The notes: generated by a model not told the origin, from the letters alone. A DNA stretch of 64,000 nucleotides from Acetoanaerobium noterae (GCF_900168025.1 NZ_FUYN01000004.1:176206-240205), one strand, 5' to 3'; positions 54,274 through 63,837 are shown, counted from the first letter of the stretch. Translations and numbers: made by a program.

Positions 54274-55468
54274 TTATAGCACCTTCTTCCTCAAAGCTAA
54301 GTGATAGGTCGTCCTTTGGTTTTTGCTTGTCTTCTCTAGCAGGACTAATTACAGTTCCTTGCTCAATAAGTGAAATTTCACCCGATTCGTCATAAACCTT
54401 TGTTCCAGATTTTATTACTGCACCTTCGCCTATTATTGCTCTTTCTATATATACATTGTCCTCAATTACAACATTTGGCATAATTACAGAATCTTTTATC
54501 ACAGAACCTCTTCCCACTTTTACACCATAAAATAATACGCTATGGTTTACTTCTCCGCAAACTATGCATCCCTCTACTACCAAGGAGTAATTGACTTTTC
54601 CTCCATGGCAAATATACTGAGGAGGCATAATAGGGTTTACTGAGTAAATTTTCCATTTGTTATCATGTAGATGTAGAGGGTTATTAGGGTCAATAAGATC
54701 CATATTTGCTTCCCATAAGCTTTCTACAGTTCCAACATCTTTCCAGTAGCCTTTGAATCTATATGCAAATAAGTCTATTCCGTCCTTTAGCATTTTTGGT
54801 ATTATGTCTTTTCCAAAATCATCAGCACTTTTGTCCTTTTCTCCATCAGTGAGATAGTTTTTTAATATCTTCCAATCAAAAATATAAACGCCCATTGATG
54901 CTAAATTTGATTTTGGCTTTTTAGGCTTCTCTTCAAATTCATATATCCTGTCATCTGGAGTCGTATTCATAATTCCAAAGCGCTTTGCTTCTTCTATAGT
55001 TACCTCAAGCACAGCAATTGTTGCCTTTGATTTTTTTTCTTTATGGTACTCAAGCATCCTGTTATAGTCCATTTTATAGATGTGATCCCCTGATAAAATA
55101 AGTACATATTCAGGATCGTACTGCTCAATAAAATTAATATTTTGATAAATCGCATGAGCAGTCCCTCTATACCAGCTTCCCTCAGTTTCATTCATATATG
55201 GAGGCAAAATAGAAACTCCTCCAGTTTTTCTATCCAAATCCCAAGGGCTGCCTATTCCAATATGAGTGTTTAGTATTAGGGGTCTATATTGTGTTAATAC
55301 TCCAACTGTATCTATTCCTGAATTTGAGCAGTTACTAAGCGGAAAATCAATTATTCTATATTTCCCTCCAAATGGAACCGCAGGCTTTGCCAGTTTTTTT
55401 GTAAATATACCTAGCCTGCTTCCTTGCCCTCCTGCTAATATCATTGCAATCATTTCTTTTTTAAACAT
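54266..55468 (-). CDS. glgC: ADP-glucose pyrophosphorylase, catalytic subunit
   Basis: GlgC makes ADP-glucose from glucose-1-phosphate and ATP, the committed step to glycogen. The 400-residue sequence has the nucleotide loop [22 protein letters not shown] (in part), [16 protein letters not shown], the catalytic [12 protein letters not shown], and [10 protein letters not shown] for glucose-1-phosphate. A beta-helix C-terminus follows. The ATG at 55468 with AAGGGG eight bases upstream is preferred to a GTG nine bases earlier. It is the first gene of the glg operon (glgC-glgD-glgA-glgP-amylase). A terminator at 55587-55630 separates it from the preceding T-box gene. Confidence 0.97.
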   Translation of the reverse strand: MFKKEMIAMILAGGQGSRLGIFTKKLAKPAVPFGGKYRIIDFPLSNCSNSGIDTVGVLTQYRPLILNTHIGIGSPWDLDRKTGGVSILPPYMNETEGSWYRGTAHAIYQNINFIEQYDPEYVLILSGDHIYKMDYNRMLEYHKEKKSKATIAVLEVTIEEAKRFGIMNTTPDDRIYEFEEKPKKPKSNLASMGVYIFDWKILKNYLTDGEKDKSADDFGKDIIPKMLKDGIDLFAYRFKGYWKDVGTVESLWEANMDLIDPNNPLHLHDNKWKIYSVNPIMPPQYICHGGKVNYSLVVEGCIVCGEVNHSVLFYGVKVGRGSVIKDSVIMPNVVIEDNVYIERAIIGEGAVIKSGTKVYDESGEISLIEQGTVISPAREDKQKPKDDLSLSFEEEGAINA

Positions 55469-55586
55469 AAAATGCACCCCTTTTTATTGGATAATCTACA
55501 CTGGTATAGTTAGTAGTTATTTAAAGCTTTTAGTTATATACCCACTCTTAAGAAGATAATAGTTTTTTTATTATAATTTTTTGTAA

Positions 55587-55630
55587 AAAAATAGACCAAA
55601 TCCTTGAGGTGTGAGATTTGGTCTATTTTT
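55587..55630. terminator. Strong intrinsic terminator after the T-box gene
   Basis: AAAAATAGACCAAATC pairs perfectly with GATTTGGTCTATTTTT around a 12-base loop. On the minus strand it follows the 77-residue gene by about 33 bases and ends in a long T tract, isolating that gene from glgC. Confidence 0.88.
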
Positions 55631-55663
55631 TAAGTTATGGGTAAACCACGTATAAGGGTGAGC

Positions 55664-55897
55664 TTACATAGTGGTATACAGCTTTTTGATTGTACTTTGA
55701 ACTGCATTTGAAAGCTTAATTTCATTTTCTTGCGCAGAAGGTATATTTGTTTCACTAAAAATTAAGTTGATGTATTCACCATCATAATCAACTGCATCTA
55801 TAAAATTATAATCTTCTAAAGCATCCTTAAAAAAGTTTTCAACTGCAAAGTAATTGTAATTATCTCCATCGAACTGACATGTATATTTTAATATCAT
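55664..55897 (-). CDS. Small acidic protein under T-box control (77 aa)
   Basis: I do not recognise this 77-residue protein. It is acidic and rich in Asp, Asn, Tyr and Phe, with no signal peptide or membrane helix. Secondary structure looks like a strand, a helix (ENFFKDALEDYN), two strands (FIDAVDYDGEYINLIFSE) and a C-terminal helix, a small alpha/beta fold. It contains no arginine, tryptophan or histidine. AAGGAGG precedes the ATG. The only gene between the T-box leader (55959-56212) and the terminator at 55587-55630 is this one, so it forms a single-gene transcription unit controlled by uncharged tRNA. Its role may lie in amino-acid limitation, which is inferred solely from that leader. 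Confidence 0.82.
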   Translation of the reverse strand: MILKYTCQFDGDNYNYFAVENFFKDALEDYNFIDAVDYDGEYINLIFSETNIPSAQENEIKLSNAVQSTIKKLYTTM

Positions 55898-55958
55898 GAT
55901 ATCCTCCTTAAAATCTAAAAACTGATAATTCTAAATATAAAATAAATTTAATTGAATT

Positions 55959-56212
55959 AAAAAAGCCCCACCTCTAAAAAAGAGACGGAGCACCGCGTTA
56001 CCACTCTAATTGACGAAAAATAAAAATCATTCTTCGTCCACTCAATACATTTAACGCATGTAGACGTACTGCACTACTATCCCGGGGTTCGCACAGTCTC
56101 CTCCTTGGTCCTCTTCATCATCCATAGACTATCGATCTCACACCTACATCGACTCGCTGAAGCCATCTGAAAAACTACTCTCCAAATCATTGGATTTATT
56201 ATCGGATTGTAA
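55959..56212 (-). promoter_or_regulatory. T-box riboswitch leader (candidate specifier Arg)
   Basis: Read on the minus strand, the leader has a stem I region with GGAGAGTAG, the distal AGCGAG and GGTGTGAGA blocks, the T-box sequence AGAGTGGTAACGCG at 55994-56007, and a terminator hairpin (GCTCCGTCTC with GAGGTGGGGC, then TTTTTT) at about 55959-55991. The candidate specifier region reads GAAGAGGACC at 56107-56116; AGG just before ACC, or the overlapping AGA, would select tRNA-Arg. The TGGT of the T-box pairs with a tRNA ending A-CCA, which fits Arg but not Glu, Asp or Gly. The specifier call is tentative; the T-box itself is firm. Confidence 0.92.
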
Positions 56213-56217
56213 ATCCC

Positions 56218-56246
56218 ATTATATTAAAATAATTTGACTATGTCAA
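56218..56246 (-). promoter_or_regulatory. Consensus sigma-A promoter of the T-box unit
   Basis: On the minus strand TTGACA (56241-56246) and TATAAT (56218-56223) are exactly 17 bases apart, a full consensus match. The predicted start near 56211 begins the T-box leader, so its output is set mainly by read-through at the leader terminator. Confidence 0.88.
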
Positions 56247-56306
56247 CTTAATAAATAAATTTTTATAAAAATGTTTTATAAGAGATTTTATAAGCTAACA
56301 CCATAA

Positions 56307-57527
56307 TTACTTTGCATAGGATTTAATAACTTCAATAACTGTTTCAACGGCCTTGTACATATCTTCTACAACAATTGCTTCATATCTTCCATGATAGTTA
56401 AATCCACCAGTGAAAATATTTGGAGTAGGCAGACCCATAAATGAAAGTCTAGCTCCATCAGTACCGCCTCTAATTGCTTTTATATTCGGCTTAACTCCAA
56501 TTTTCTCCATAGCTGCAACAACTGAATCTACAACATGCATAACAGGTAGAATTTTTTCTTTCATATTGTAATATGAGTCTTTTATTTCTACTACAGCAGT
56601 ATCTTCCCCATATTTTTTATTTATAAATTCACAGGCAGTTTGTAGAAATTCCTTTTTCTGAGTAAACTTTGCCATGTCATGATCTCTAATAATATATCCA
56701 AGAGTAGTTTTTTCTATATCTCCATGAATTTCATCAAGCATAGTAAAACCTTCATAGCCTTCTGTGAACTCTGGTCTTTCAAATGCAGGAAGCAAGCTTT
56801 GAAGTTCCATTGCAATTAGAACTGAATTCTTCATCTTATGCTTAGCAGAGCCTGGATGAATGTTTACCCCTTTTACTACAACTGTAGCTGATGCAGCATT
56901 AAAGTTTTCATACTCGATTTCACCTAAAAAGGAACCGTCTAGTGTATAAGCAAAATCTGCTCCGAACTTCTCAACATCAAATTTATCCGCTCCTCTTCCG
57001 ATTTCTTCGTCAGGAGTGAATGCGATTTTTATATCTCCATGTTTTTCCTCTGGGTGATTAATGAAATATTCAATAACAGACATAATTTCTGCAATACCAG
57101 CTTTATCATCAGCTCCAAGTAAAGTGGTTCCATCTGTAGTTATCAAAGTCTTACCTTTAAAATCCTTTAGGTATGAAAAATCTGAAACCTTCATAACTAT
57201 ATTCTTATCTTTATTTAGAACTATATCTTCTCCGTCATAGTTTTCAACAATTTGTGGCTTAACATTTTCCCCTGGCATGTCAGGACTTGTATCTAAATGC
57301 GCAATAAGTCCGATTTTCGGAGCATTGTCTACATTTCCTTTTAGCGTAGCCATTACATAACAATTTTCATCTACATGAGCATCTGTTATTCCAAGTGCTT
57401 TAAGCTCATCAACTAATAAATTTGCTAAATCAAATTGAATCTTAGTGCTTGGGATAGATTCTGAAGCGTCATCAGATTTAGTATTGATTTTTACATATCT
57501 AAGTAATCTTTGTTCAACTTTTTCCAT
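56307..57527 (-). CDS. pepT: Peptidase T (tripeptidase)
   Basis: PepT removes the N-terminal residue from tripeptides in the cytoplasm. The 406-residue metallopeptidase of family M20 has the metal motifs LIAHLDTSPDMPG, TTLLGADDKAGIAEI, FTPDEEIGRGAD and the later IRGGTDGARLSFMGLPTPNIFTGG (in part). YVKINTKSDDAS near the start is typical. AGGAGG precedes the ATG. The gene following the next gap upstream encodes a YfcC-type transporter on the same strand with 84 bases between, including a possible terminator, so the two may be separate units. A role in peptide use fits an amino-acid-fermenting organism. Confidence 0.95.
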   Translation of the reverse strand: MEKVEQRLLRYVKINTKSDDASESIPSTKIQFDLANLLVDELKALGITDAHVDENCYVMATLKGNVDNAPKIGLIAHLDTSPDMPGENVKPQIVENYDGEDIVLNKDKNIVMKVSDFSYLKDFKGKTLITTDGTTLLGADDKAGIAEIMSVIEYFINHPEEKHGDIKIAFTPDEEIGRGADKFDVEKFGADFAYTLDGSFLGEIEYENFNAASATVVVKGVNIHPGSAKHKMKNSVLIAMELQSLLPAFERPEFTEGYEGFTMLDEIHGDIEKTTLGYIIRDHDMAKFTQKKEFLQTACEFINKKYGEDTAVVEIKDSYYNMKEKILPVMHVVDSVVAAMEKIGVKPNIKAIRGGTDGARLSFMGLPTPNIFTGGFNYHGRYEAIVVEDMYKAVETVIEVIKSYAK

Positions 57528-57566
57528 TTCATAACCTCCTATACAATATACATAAAATTATAACTA

Positions 57567-57600
57567 AAGGGATTATAAGTCATAAACTTAATAATCCCTT
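57567..57600 (-). terminator. Probable terminator after the YfcC gene
   Basis: AAGGGATTAT pairs with ATAATCCCTT, with inner AAGT/ACTT pairing. On the minus strand it lies just past the YfcC-type stop codon and leads to TTTAGTTATAATTTT. Confidence 0.65.
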
Positions 57601-57611
57601 AAATTTATATT

Positions 57612-59126
57612 CTAGATAAATGCCTGAAGATATAGCATAATAGCTGCAAATACAGCAATAATACCCATCAATGGCATAATGAACTTAAGCCATTTGTCAT
57701 ATGTTACATCAACCATAGATAGAGTTACTAGAATTAATCCTGTTGGTGTAATAAATGCCATTAGCCCTTGACCATATTGGTAAGCACTTACGATTACTTC
57801 TCTTGGTATACCTACTGTATCTGCAAGAGGAGCCATGATTGGCATAGAAAGTACTGCTAGTCCTGAAGATGAAGGTATAAAGAATCCAAGCACTAAGAAT
57901 ACTACAAGCATTATAAGTGCAAATATTCCACCATTCATACCGCCAACGACATTTGTTGCTCCATTTAGTATAGAGTCAGAAATTAGTCCGTTGTCCATAA
58001 TTATATTAACAGCTCTTGCAACTCCTATTGTAAGTCCAACTCCTACAAGCTCAGATGCACCAGTAACAAACTCTGATACAGCTCTCTTTTCTCCAAGTCC
58101 TGAAAGGAAGCAAATGATGATACCAACAACAAAGAATAGCGCTGTCATTTCTAGGAACCACCAGCCTTGAGTTGATACTCCCCAAATCATAACTGCAAAT
58201 GAAAGTGCAAATATTGAAAGCATCAGCTTACGTTTTACTGTAAACTCTGGCACTTCTTTATTTTCATGTAAAAATCTCTTCTCTAGGTCAGCTTTCTGAG
58301 AGAAAATAAGAGATTTTGAAGGGTCTTTCTTAACCTTTTCAGCATATTTAATAATATATGCTATTGTGATAATAGTAGCTATAACAAGTCCAGCTCCTCT
58401 AAATGCTATACCATTCATAAATGAAATACCTGCAGCATTAGAAGCTATAACTGATGAAAATGGATTTACAGTAGAGAACATTGTACCTATAGAAGAACCC
58501 ATATATAAAGCCGCTATACATACTATTGCATCGTATCCTGCCACCATAAATACAGGAACTAGTATTGGATATAAGGCAATCGTTTCCTCAGCAAGTCCAA
58601 ACGTAGTACCTCCAAGTGCTATCAAGAAAGTAACTATAATAATAAGTAGATATTCTTTTCCCTTTGTTAATCTAGAAAGACTAGCAAATCCAGCATCGAA
58701 AGCCCCACTGTTATTTAAAATTCCAATGATTCCTCCGATAATAAGTACAAAAATCATAATGTCTATTGTTTCATAAACACCTTCAATAGGTGCCTTTATA
58801 AGCTCCATAATCCCTTGAGGATTGCTCTCTAATTCCTGATAAGTGTTAGGAATAGCAACTGGTTTATAAATACTTCCATCTGTGAATTTTTCTACATCAA
58901 CTTGAACTCCAAGCTGATCTAATGTGCTTTGAGTAGCTTCAAGCTCCTGTGTTTCTCCATCTGGAGTAGTCACTACAAATGCTTGAACTGACTCATCAAA
59001 TAATAGCGTTGAATACTTTCCTGCTGGCACAACGTGAGTAAGTGCTGCAGCTAAAATTAATACAATAAATAATACCGTGTAGGCAGTAGGGAAACTAAGT
59101 TTCTTCTTTGTCTCAGTACTTGACAT
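57612..59126 (-). CDS. YfcC/DcuC-family membrane transporter
   Basis: This 504-residue polytopic permease belongs to the YfcC family, related to DcuC C4-dicarboxylate and to amino-acid or peptide-linked anion carriers. About 12-13 helices are predicted. Characteristic segments are LTHVVPAGKYS near 30, GLAEETIALYPILVPVF, GSSIGTMFSTVNPFSSVIASNAAG and GFFIPSSSGLAVLSMPIMAPLAD. An extracytoplasmic loop lies at about 37-125. AAGGAGG precedes the ATG. It lies upstream of pepT on the same strand, so a link to peptide or amino-acid uptake or export is plausible. The substrate is not determined. Confidence 0.88.
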   Translation of the reverse strand: MSSTETKKKLSFPTAYTVLFIVLILAAALTHVVPAGKYSTLLFDESVQAFVVTTPDGETQELEATQSTLDQLGVQVDVEKFTDGSIYKPVAIPNTYQELESNPQGIMELIKAPIEGVYETIDIMIFVLIIGGIIGILNNSGAFDAGFASLSRLTKGKEYLLIIIVTFLIALGGTTFGLAEETIALYPILVPVFMVAGYDAIVCIAALYMGSSIGTMFSTVNPFSSVIASNAAGISFMNGIAFRGAGLVIATIITIAYIIKYAEKVKKDPSKSLIFSQKADLEKRFLHENKEVPEFTVKRKLMLSIFALSFAVMIWGVSTQGWWFLEMTALFFVVGIIICFLSGLGEKRAVSEFVTGASELVGVGLTIGVARAVNIIMDNGLISDSILNGATNVVGGMNGGIFALIMLVVFLVLGFFIPSSSGLAVLSMPIMAPLADTVGIPREVIVSAYQYGQGLMAFITPTGLILVTLSMVDVTYDKWLKFIMPLMGIIAVFAAIMLYLQAFI

Positions 59127-59444
59127 AAATATTTCCTCCTTGTATAAATTGTTATTACAGAAATTATTTATTTGATTTATACAATTTAGTCTTAATCATA
59201 ATTAATAGTTTCAAAAATTAATAATTTCAAAAATATTATTTACTGCATTAACTGCTTTAAATATAGATTTTACTTCTAAAACTATAATTATTTACTATAT
59301 GTATAAATAAGTTAAAAAATTGAAATTTTTTGAACATTTAATAATTTCTATATGTATAACAATTTTATATCAAAATCTTAAAATATTCAGTCGCCTAGGT
59401 AACATTATACCATCAATAAAAGTTAACAAAATTTAATAATATAA
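59127..59444. other. AT-rich intergenic region with short repeats
   Basis: No gene is seen in these 318 bases. An inverted repeat, TTGTATAAA at 59140-59148 and TTTATACAA at 59176-59184, lies just before the YfcC ribosome site and may form a hairpin in its leader. A direct repeat, CTATATGTATAA, occurs at 59295-59306 and 59348-59359. The region should hold the promoter of the YfcC gene. A TTGAT-ATCAA-type Crp/Fnr box was not found. Confidence 0.6.
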
Positions 59445-60122
59445 TTATATTGGAATATTTGTAAGCGATTTAAGTGCCTCTATATCATTGATTATTATTT
59501 CTTTCCCGCTAATAGTTATATAGGCTTTTTCCTTGAATTTATTCATTATTTTTGTCACTGTTGCTCTATTTAATCCTATTCTGTTTGCAATTTCTTCATG
59601 AGTTAGTACTATACTTATATGTTTTTTCATATCCATATTTATATCTTCAGTATAATAAAGCCTGATTAAAAAATCTGCTAGCTTACCTTCAGAATCATTA
59701 AATTTAAAATTGCTTATTTCCATCATAATCATCCTATTTTTTATTACCATGCTCTGAAGAAAGCACCTAAAGAGCTTTGGATTTGACTCAAGTATAATAT
59801 CAATTTCATTTTTACTTATCATTTTTATTGCAGAGTTTTGAAGAGCCTTATAAATAACAGACGTTCTTTTTTCATCAAAGAAATCCTCTTCTCCAAATAT
59901 ACTCCCTTTTGTTATTCTAAAAAAAATTATTTCATTTCCGTCTTTAGAATACATTAACTGATTGACTTCTCCTTCTAAAACTAGAAAAATATAATTTGAG
60001 CTATCTGGATTTATAATTTCACCCTTTTTAATCTCGCACGTCATTCCACAGTCACTTAGTGCTTCCAAAAAACAATTATCTAATTCCTTTTGTGATTTAT
60101 GGTCAAATATATCTTTATACAT
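59445..60122 (-). CDS. Crp/Fnr-family transcription regulator
   Basis: This 225-residue regulator has an N-terminal cyclic-nucleotide-binding fold (about 15-130, with YIFLVLEGEVNQLMYSKDG and ITKGSIFGEEDFF) and a C-terminal winged helix with VLTHEEIANRIGLNRATVTKIMNKF, the DNA-reading helix. The N-terminal segment has no four-cysteine Fnr pattern, so an iron-sulfur oxygen sensor is unlikely. The effector is unknown. The ATG at 60122 is preferred to a GTG at 60134 that lies inside the ribosome site. It follows the DUF362 gene by 25 bases, so both may be cotranscribed. Confidence 0.9.
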   Translation of the reverse strand: MYKDIFDHKSQKELDNCFLEALSDCGMTCEIKKGEIINPDSSNYIFLVLEGEVNQLMYSKDGNEIIFFRITKGSIFGEEDFFDEKRTSVIYKALQNSAIKMISKNEIDIILESNPKLFRCFLQSMVIKNRMIMMEISNFKFNDSEGKLADFLIRLYYTEDINMDMKKHISIVLTHEEIANRIGLNRATVTKIMNKFKEKAYITISGKEIIINDIEALKSLTNIPI

Positions 60123-60147
60123 TATCAATAGCACCTTTCTTAGTAAA

Positions 60148-61284
60148 TCATTTAAGTAGCTTCAGCAGTAATGATTTTTTTATATTAACAGCATCAGCTG
60201 GGCATACTTCATGACAGCAAAAACAGCTTATGCAATCTTTTAGGTTTACAACTGGCTTATTTTCCACCATCGATATAACATTTGCCGGACAATTTCTTTT
60301 ACAATGTCCACAAGATATGCATTTACTATGTACAAATTCTGGTTTGGCTTTTAATTTCTTTATTATAATTTCTTTTAGCTTTGCAGGTGTTTTTTTAGGA
60401 AGAAATGTTAAGTCTACAGAATCTGGCAATTTAAATGGCGCAATATTTAAAGCTTTATAATCAAGCCCCTCTACTACTATTTCATTTTTATTAAAAATGT
60501 TTCTAGATTCTGCAAGATAAAGTGTAGGAACTAGCTTGAATGCAATAGATACTAAATCACAAGCTATAAAATCTGCTTCATAAGCATTATCTGCACCAAT
60601 AAGTACTCCAAGATTTCTTTTTATGCCATTAGATGGTCCATTTCCCTCCATAGCCTCTATCCCGTCAATAATAGAATAGTCTGGCTTTATATATCTTTCA
60701 ATATCGATAAGGTGATGAGCAAAGTTCTCTTCATTCATAAGCTTAAAATGATACTCAGCCTTAATTAGTCCTGGTATGACTCCAAAAAGATTCTTTACAG
60801 CTCCTGTGAAGGTCATCATACCATGAGTTTTTAGTTTAGCTGCTGAAATTACAAAGTCTGCATTTTTTACTACATCAATAACATTAAAGGTTTTTAATCT
60901 CATTGAATCACTAGGACTCACTTCTGAAAAGCTTACGTTATAATTTAAAGTTGCACCACTATTTTGAGCTGCTTTTACCATTCCTGAAGCTTCATAAATC
61001 CCTTCTAGAGATGTTTTCGTAAATGGTCCCGCAGGTGAATCAGCTATAATTACTTCACAATTGTATTTAACAAAATAGTTTGCTAGACATTCAATGATTA
61101 TAGGATGAGTAGTGACTGCCTGCTCAGGTTTTTTCTTCATGAGCAAATTAGTTTTTATGACTACCTTTGCTCCATCGAACAGTTTTTTTGATAATAGGCT
61201 ATTATCTAGCATTGAATTTATGCTAGTTTGTATCATATCAATATTATTATAAGACTCAATCTTAGTAAGTTGTACTTTACCCAT
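60148..61284 (-). CDS. DUF362-domain protein with C-terminal 2[4Fe-4S] ferredoxin
   Basis: This 378-residue protein has an N-terminal DUF362 domain (about 1-290; NLLMKKKPEQAVTTHPIIIE, SPAGPFTKTSLEGIYEASGM, KLKTHGMMTFTGAVKNLFG) and a C-terminal ferredoxin with two clusters (CISCGHCKRNCPANVI and CISCFCCHEVCPADAV). It is presumably a cytoplasmic iron-sulfur protein, of uncertain reaction, common in anaerobes. The ATG at 61284 has GGAGGG just upstream. It is followed 25 bases later by the Crp/Fnr gene. The electron partner is not evident. Confidence 0.9.
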   Translation of the reverse strand: MGKVQLTKIESYNNIDMIQTSINSMLDNSLLSKKLFDGAKVVIKTNLLMKKKPEQAVTTHPIIIECLANYFVKYNCEVIIADSPAGPFTKTSLEGIYEASGMVKAAQNSGATLNYNVSFSEVSPSDSMRLKTFNVIDVVKNADFVISAAKLKTHGMMTFTGAVKNLFGVIPGLIKAEYHFKLMNEENFAHHLIDIERYIKPDYSIIDGIEAMEGNGPSNGIKRNLGVLIGADNAYEADFIACDLVSIAFKLVPTLYLAESRNIFNKNEIVVEGLDYKALNIAPFKLPDSVDLTFLPKKTPAKLKEIIIKKLKAKPEFVHSKCISCGHCKRNCPANVISMVENKPVVNLKDCISCFCCHEVCPADAVNIKKSLLLKLLK

Positions 61285-61302
61285 AATACCCTCCACATAT
61301 CT

Positions 61303-61349
61303 AAAAAGAAAAATCTCCTACTGCTAAGCTAATGCAACAAGAGATTTTT
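61303..61349 (-). terminator. Intrinsic terminator after the chemoreceptor gene
   Basis: AAAAATCTC at 61309-61317 pairs with GAGATTTTT at 61341-61349. On the minus strand it lies just past the chemoreceptor stop codon and ends in a T-rich run. Confidence 0.75.
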
Positions 61350-61356
61350 CAATTAA

Positions 61357-63381
61357 TTAAATTTTAAAGATTTTCATTTTATTATTTAAGTTTTCTGTTG
61401 TTATAAGTAGTTCATCAGCATCATTTCCAACAATTTCACTGTTTTGTGTTACACTTTGGGCATTAGATGAAAGATTTTCAGCTGTTGCTAATATCTCTTC
61501 AGAAGCTGCAGATTGCTGCTCAGTAATTGCTGCAACAGAAGCTGCAACATCATCAACTTCTTTTATTTTCTCAATCATTTCATTTACAAGGACATTACTT
61601 TGATTTACTTGATTATATATTTTATCAAAAGTTTCACTTGCTGTCTCTACTAAATTTGAACTCTGCTTGATATTTTCAGAGCTTTTTTGAGTATTTTCAA
61701 CAGTATCGTCCACCAAACTTTTTATATTACTGGTTAAATCAGCAATTCCTCTAACCGAATTTTCACTTGTTTCAGCTAATTTTCTAATTTCATCTGCTAC
61801 TACTGCAAATCCCCTTCCTGCTTCTCCAGCTCTTGCAGCTTCAATTGCGGCATTAAGGGCTAAAAGATTCGTTTGATTTGCAATTTCTCCTATTAAGTTA
61901 ACAATATCGTTTATCTTAAATGTAGATTCCCCAACTAGCTTAACTGTACCTTCCAATTCTTCAATCGAAGATTCTACACCCTTTATTGCAGTATTTACTT
62001 CAATCATATCGAGCTTTCCCTTTTCAGAAATACTTACTGTATCTAACATTTTTTCCTTAGCCAACTCACCTTTTTTACCTGTATCAGAAACAAACTCTGA
62101 TAGTGATGAAGCATTTTCAGCAACCTCACCTACAGCTCTTGCTAATTCCTCAACAGTTAAATTTAGTTCTGACATAGAAGTTGACTGAGTCTGAGCGGAA
62201 TCATATAGTTCAGATGCTATATTTTTACTATTAATAGATTGATTTTCAAGCCTCATAGACATATCTTTGACCTGTGATATCATATCTCTCATAGTAGCAA
62301 TAAAAGTTTTCATACTTTTTCCTACCTTAGCAATTTCATCATTTCCTTTTACATCGATTTCTACTGTAAAATCACCTTGAGTAATTTTTTCAATGGTCTC
62401 ATTTAAAGTTTTTACTGGTTTGATTATATGATGAACTACTCTTTCTATCAAAACTATAAGTATAATCATCGCAATTACAAATATAGTTAGTAGGAGCTGC
62501 CTTAAATTATTTAAGCCTCCTAGAATTTCATCCTGAGATACGTATGATACAATTTGCCATGGAGTATTATCTATAGAGTCTAGAGCAACAGAATAATATC
62601 CTTCAGATGTCTTAACTTCATATATTTCTTCCTTATTTAAATCTATACTTTTAGCTATTTCTGAAATTAAAACATTTTCATTATTTGAATCAAATTTAGT
62701 GTTTAATACCTTCTCATCATCAATAGCTAGTATTGTTAAATCTTGCTTATCTATTAAAAAGGTCTTGCCTGTATTTAAAATTTTCTTTGTACTTATCATT
62801 TCAGATATATTGTCTAGTAAAACATCAGCTCCTGCCACCCTAGTACTACTATCTATAGGATTCAATTTAGCTGAAGCCGTCACCACATAGTTTCCTGTGT
62901 CAGCATCTAAATAAGCTGCCCCAAATTTAAAGCTTTCATTATTAACTCCATCTATAAACCAATCTCTTTCCTTAACAATATAATCTGCTGCTGGAACAAA
63001 TCCAGAAGGATCATAAAAAGCCTGAGAATCATGACCTATGTATACTCCATTTGGATAGCTATCATTATAATTCATATTACTTGCTAGATAGCTCATCAGC
63101 TCATCTTCTGTCATCTCTACATTATCTAAGGTATTTTTTAGTTGATTAAGTGACGATAATATAGTTTCTGACCAGGTTTCTACTTCATGTGAATTTGAAG
63201 CAGTAGCAGATTGTACTAAAGCATTCGCATATCCAACTATTATTTTCTTTGTATTGAAATACATTGTGAATACTAAAGATGCTATAGTTATAATTACTAG
63301 TGGAATTATAATAGCTATTAGCTTTGCTTTCATACTAAAAAGCTTTTTGTTGTCTTTTACTAATTCTTGATTTGAAACCAT
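61357..63381 (-). CDS. Methyl-accepting chemotaxis protein with dCache-type sensor
   Basis: This 674-residue chemoreceptor reports extracellular ligands to CheA/CheW. An N-terminal membrane helix (about 21-43) precedes an extracytoplasmic sensor of about 240 residues with double-Cache character ([20 protein letters not shown] region and [22 protein letters not shown]). A second helix lies near 290-312, then HAMP ([20 protein letters not shown]) and a signalling domain with the hairpin tip [39 protein letters not shown] (in part). No C-terminal CheR-binding pentapeptide is visible. GAGGGGG precedes the ATG. The ligand is unknown; dCache receptors often bind amino acids. Confidence 0.93.
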   Translation of the reverse strand: MVSNQELVKDNKKLFSMKAKLIAIIIPLVIITIASLVFTMYFNTKKIIVGYANALVQSATASNSHEVETWSETILSSLNQLKNTLDNVEMTEDELMSYLASNMNYNDSYPNGVYIGHDSQAFYDPSGFVPAADYIVKERDWFIDGVNNESFKFGAAYLDADTGNYVVTASAKLNPIDSSTRVAGADVLLDNISEMISTKKILNTGKTFLIDKQDLTILAIDDEKVLNTKFDSNNENVLISEIAKSIDLNKEEIYEVKTSEGYYSVALDSIDNTPWQIVSYVSQDEILGGLNNLRQLLLTIFVIAMIILIVLIERVVHHIIKPVKTLNETIEKITQGDFTVEIDVKGNDEIAKVGKSMKTFIATMRDMISQVKDMSMRLENQSINSKNIASELYDSAQTQSTSMSELNLTVEELARAVGEVAENASSLSEFVSDTGKKGELAKEKMLDTVSISEKGKLDMIEVNTAIKGVESSIEELEGTVKLVGESTFKINDIVNLIGEIANQTNLLALNAAIEAARAGEAGRGFAVVADEIRKLAETSENSVRGIADLTSNIKSLVDDTVENTQKSSENIKQSSNLVETASETFDKIYNQVNQSNVLVNEMIEKIKEVDDVAASVAAITEQQSAASEEILATAENLSSNAQSVTQNSEIVGNDADELLITTENLNNKMKIFKI

Positions 63382-63641
63382 GATTTTGCCCCCTCATTAA
63401 AATTTAAATATGATAATTAAATTGATATATAAAATTATTAACAATACAGTAACATTTACTATTATATCAAATTTAATTGCAATAAAGTAAAATTTTTTAA
63501 CAAATTATCGTTTAATAAGTATTTTATTTTTCAAATTCCCCATAAGTTATTGATAAATTTTTTTCTACTTAATATTGCGCATGTCTTCTATTTCTTATCT
63601 CTTAATAGTAATTTACTTAATTCCGCCTATTTTTTTGCATT

Positions 63642-63671
63642 AAAAAACCACAGAAATCATATTCTGTGGTT
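63642..63671 (-). terminator. Intrinsic terminator of the rRNA operon
   Basis: On the minus strand AACCACAGAA and TTCTGTGGTT form a stem around a six-base loop followed by TTTTTT, just past the 3' end of the 5S gene. Confidence 0.9.
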
Positions 63672-63678
63672 AGTCAAT

Positions 63679-63790
63679 TGGCTACGTCCTACTCTCCCGG
63701 GACCCTGCGGTCCGAGTACCATCGGCGATGAAGAGCTTAACTGCTGTGTTCGGGATGGGAACAGGTGTATCCTCTTCTCTATAATAGCCA
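63679..63790 (-). rRNA. rrf: 5S ribosomal RNA
   Basis: On the minus strand the sequence carries the universal 5S core: CCTGTTCCCATCCCGAACA, CAGTTAAGCTC and GGTACT-like helix IV, with TGGCTA and TAGCCA closing the terminal stem. The edges are set by that stem and could extend by a few bases. It follows the 23S gene by about 47 bases, the usual order. Confidence 0.95.
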
Positions 63791-63837
63791 TATTGTTAAT
63801 GTTTGCACACTAAAAACTGCATATCATAATCCTAAGT

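Noticed and set aside
57835..58776. Plus-strand open frames opposite the YfcC gene
   Set aside because: They are antisense shadows of a membrane protein with good family motifs.
63550..63813. Plus-strand frame of 87 codons
   Set aside because: It runs across the rRNA terminator and the 5S gene, so it is not coding.
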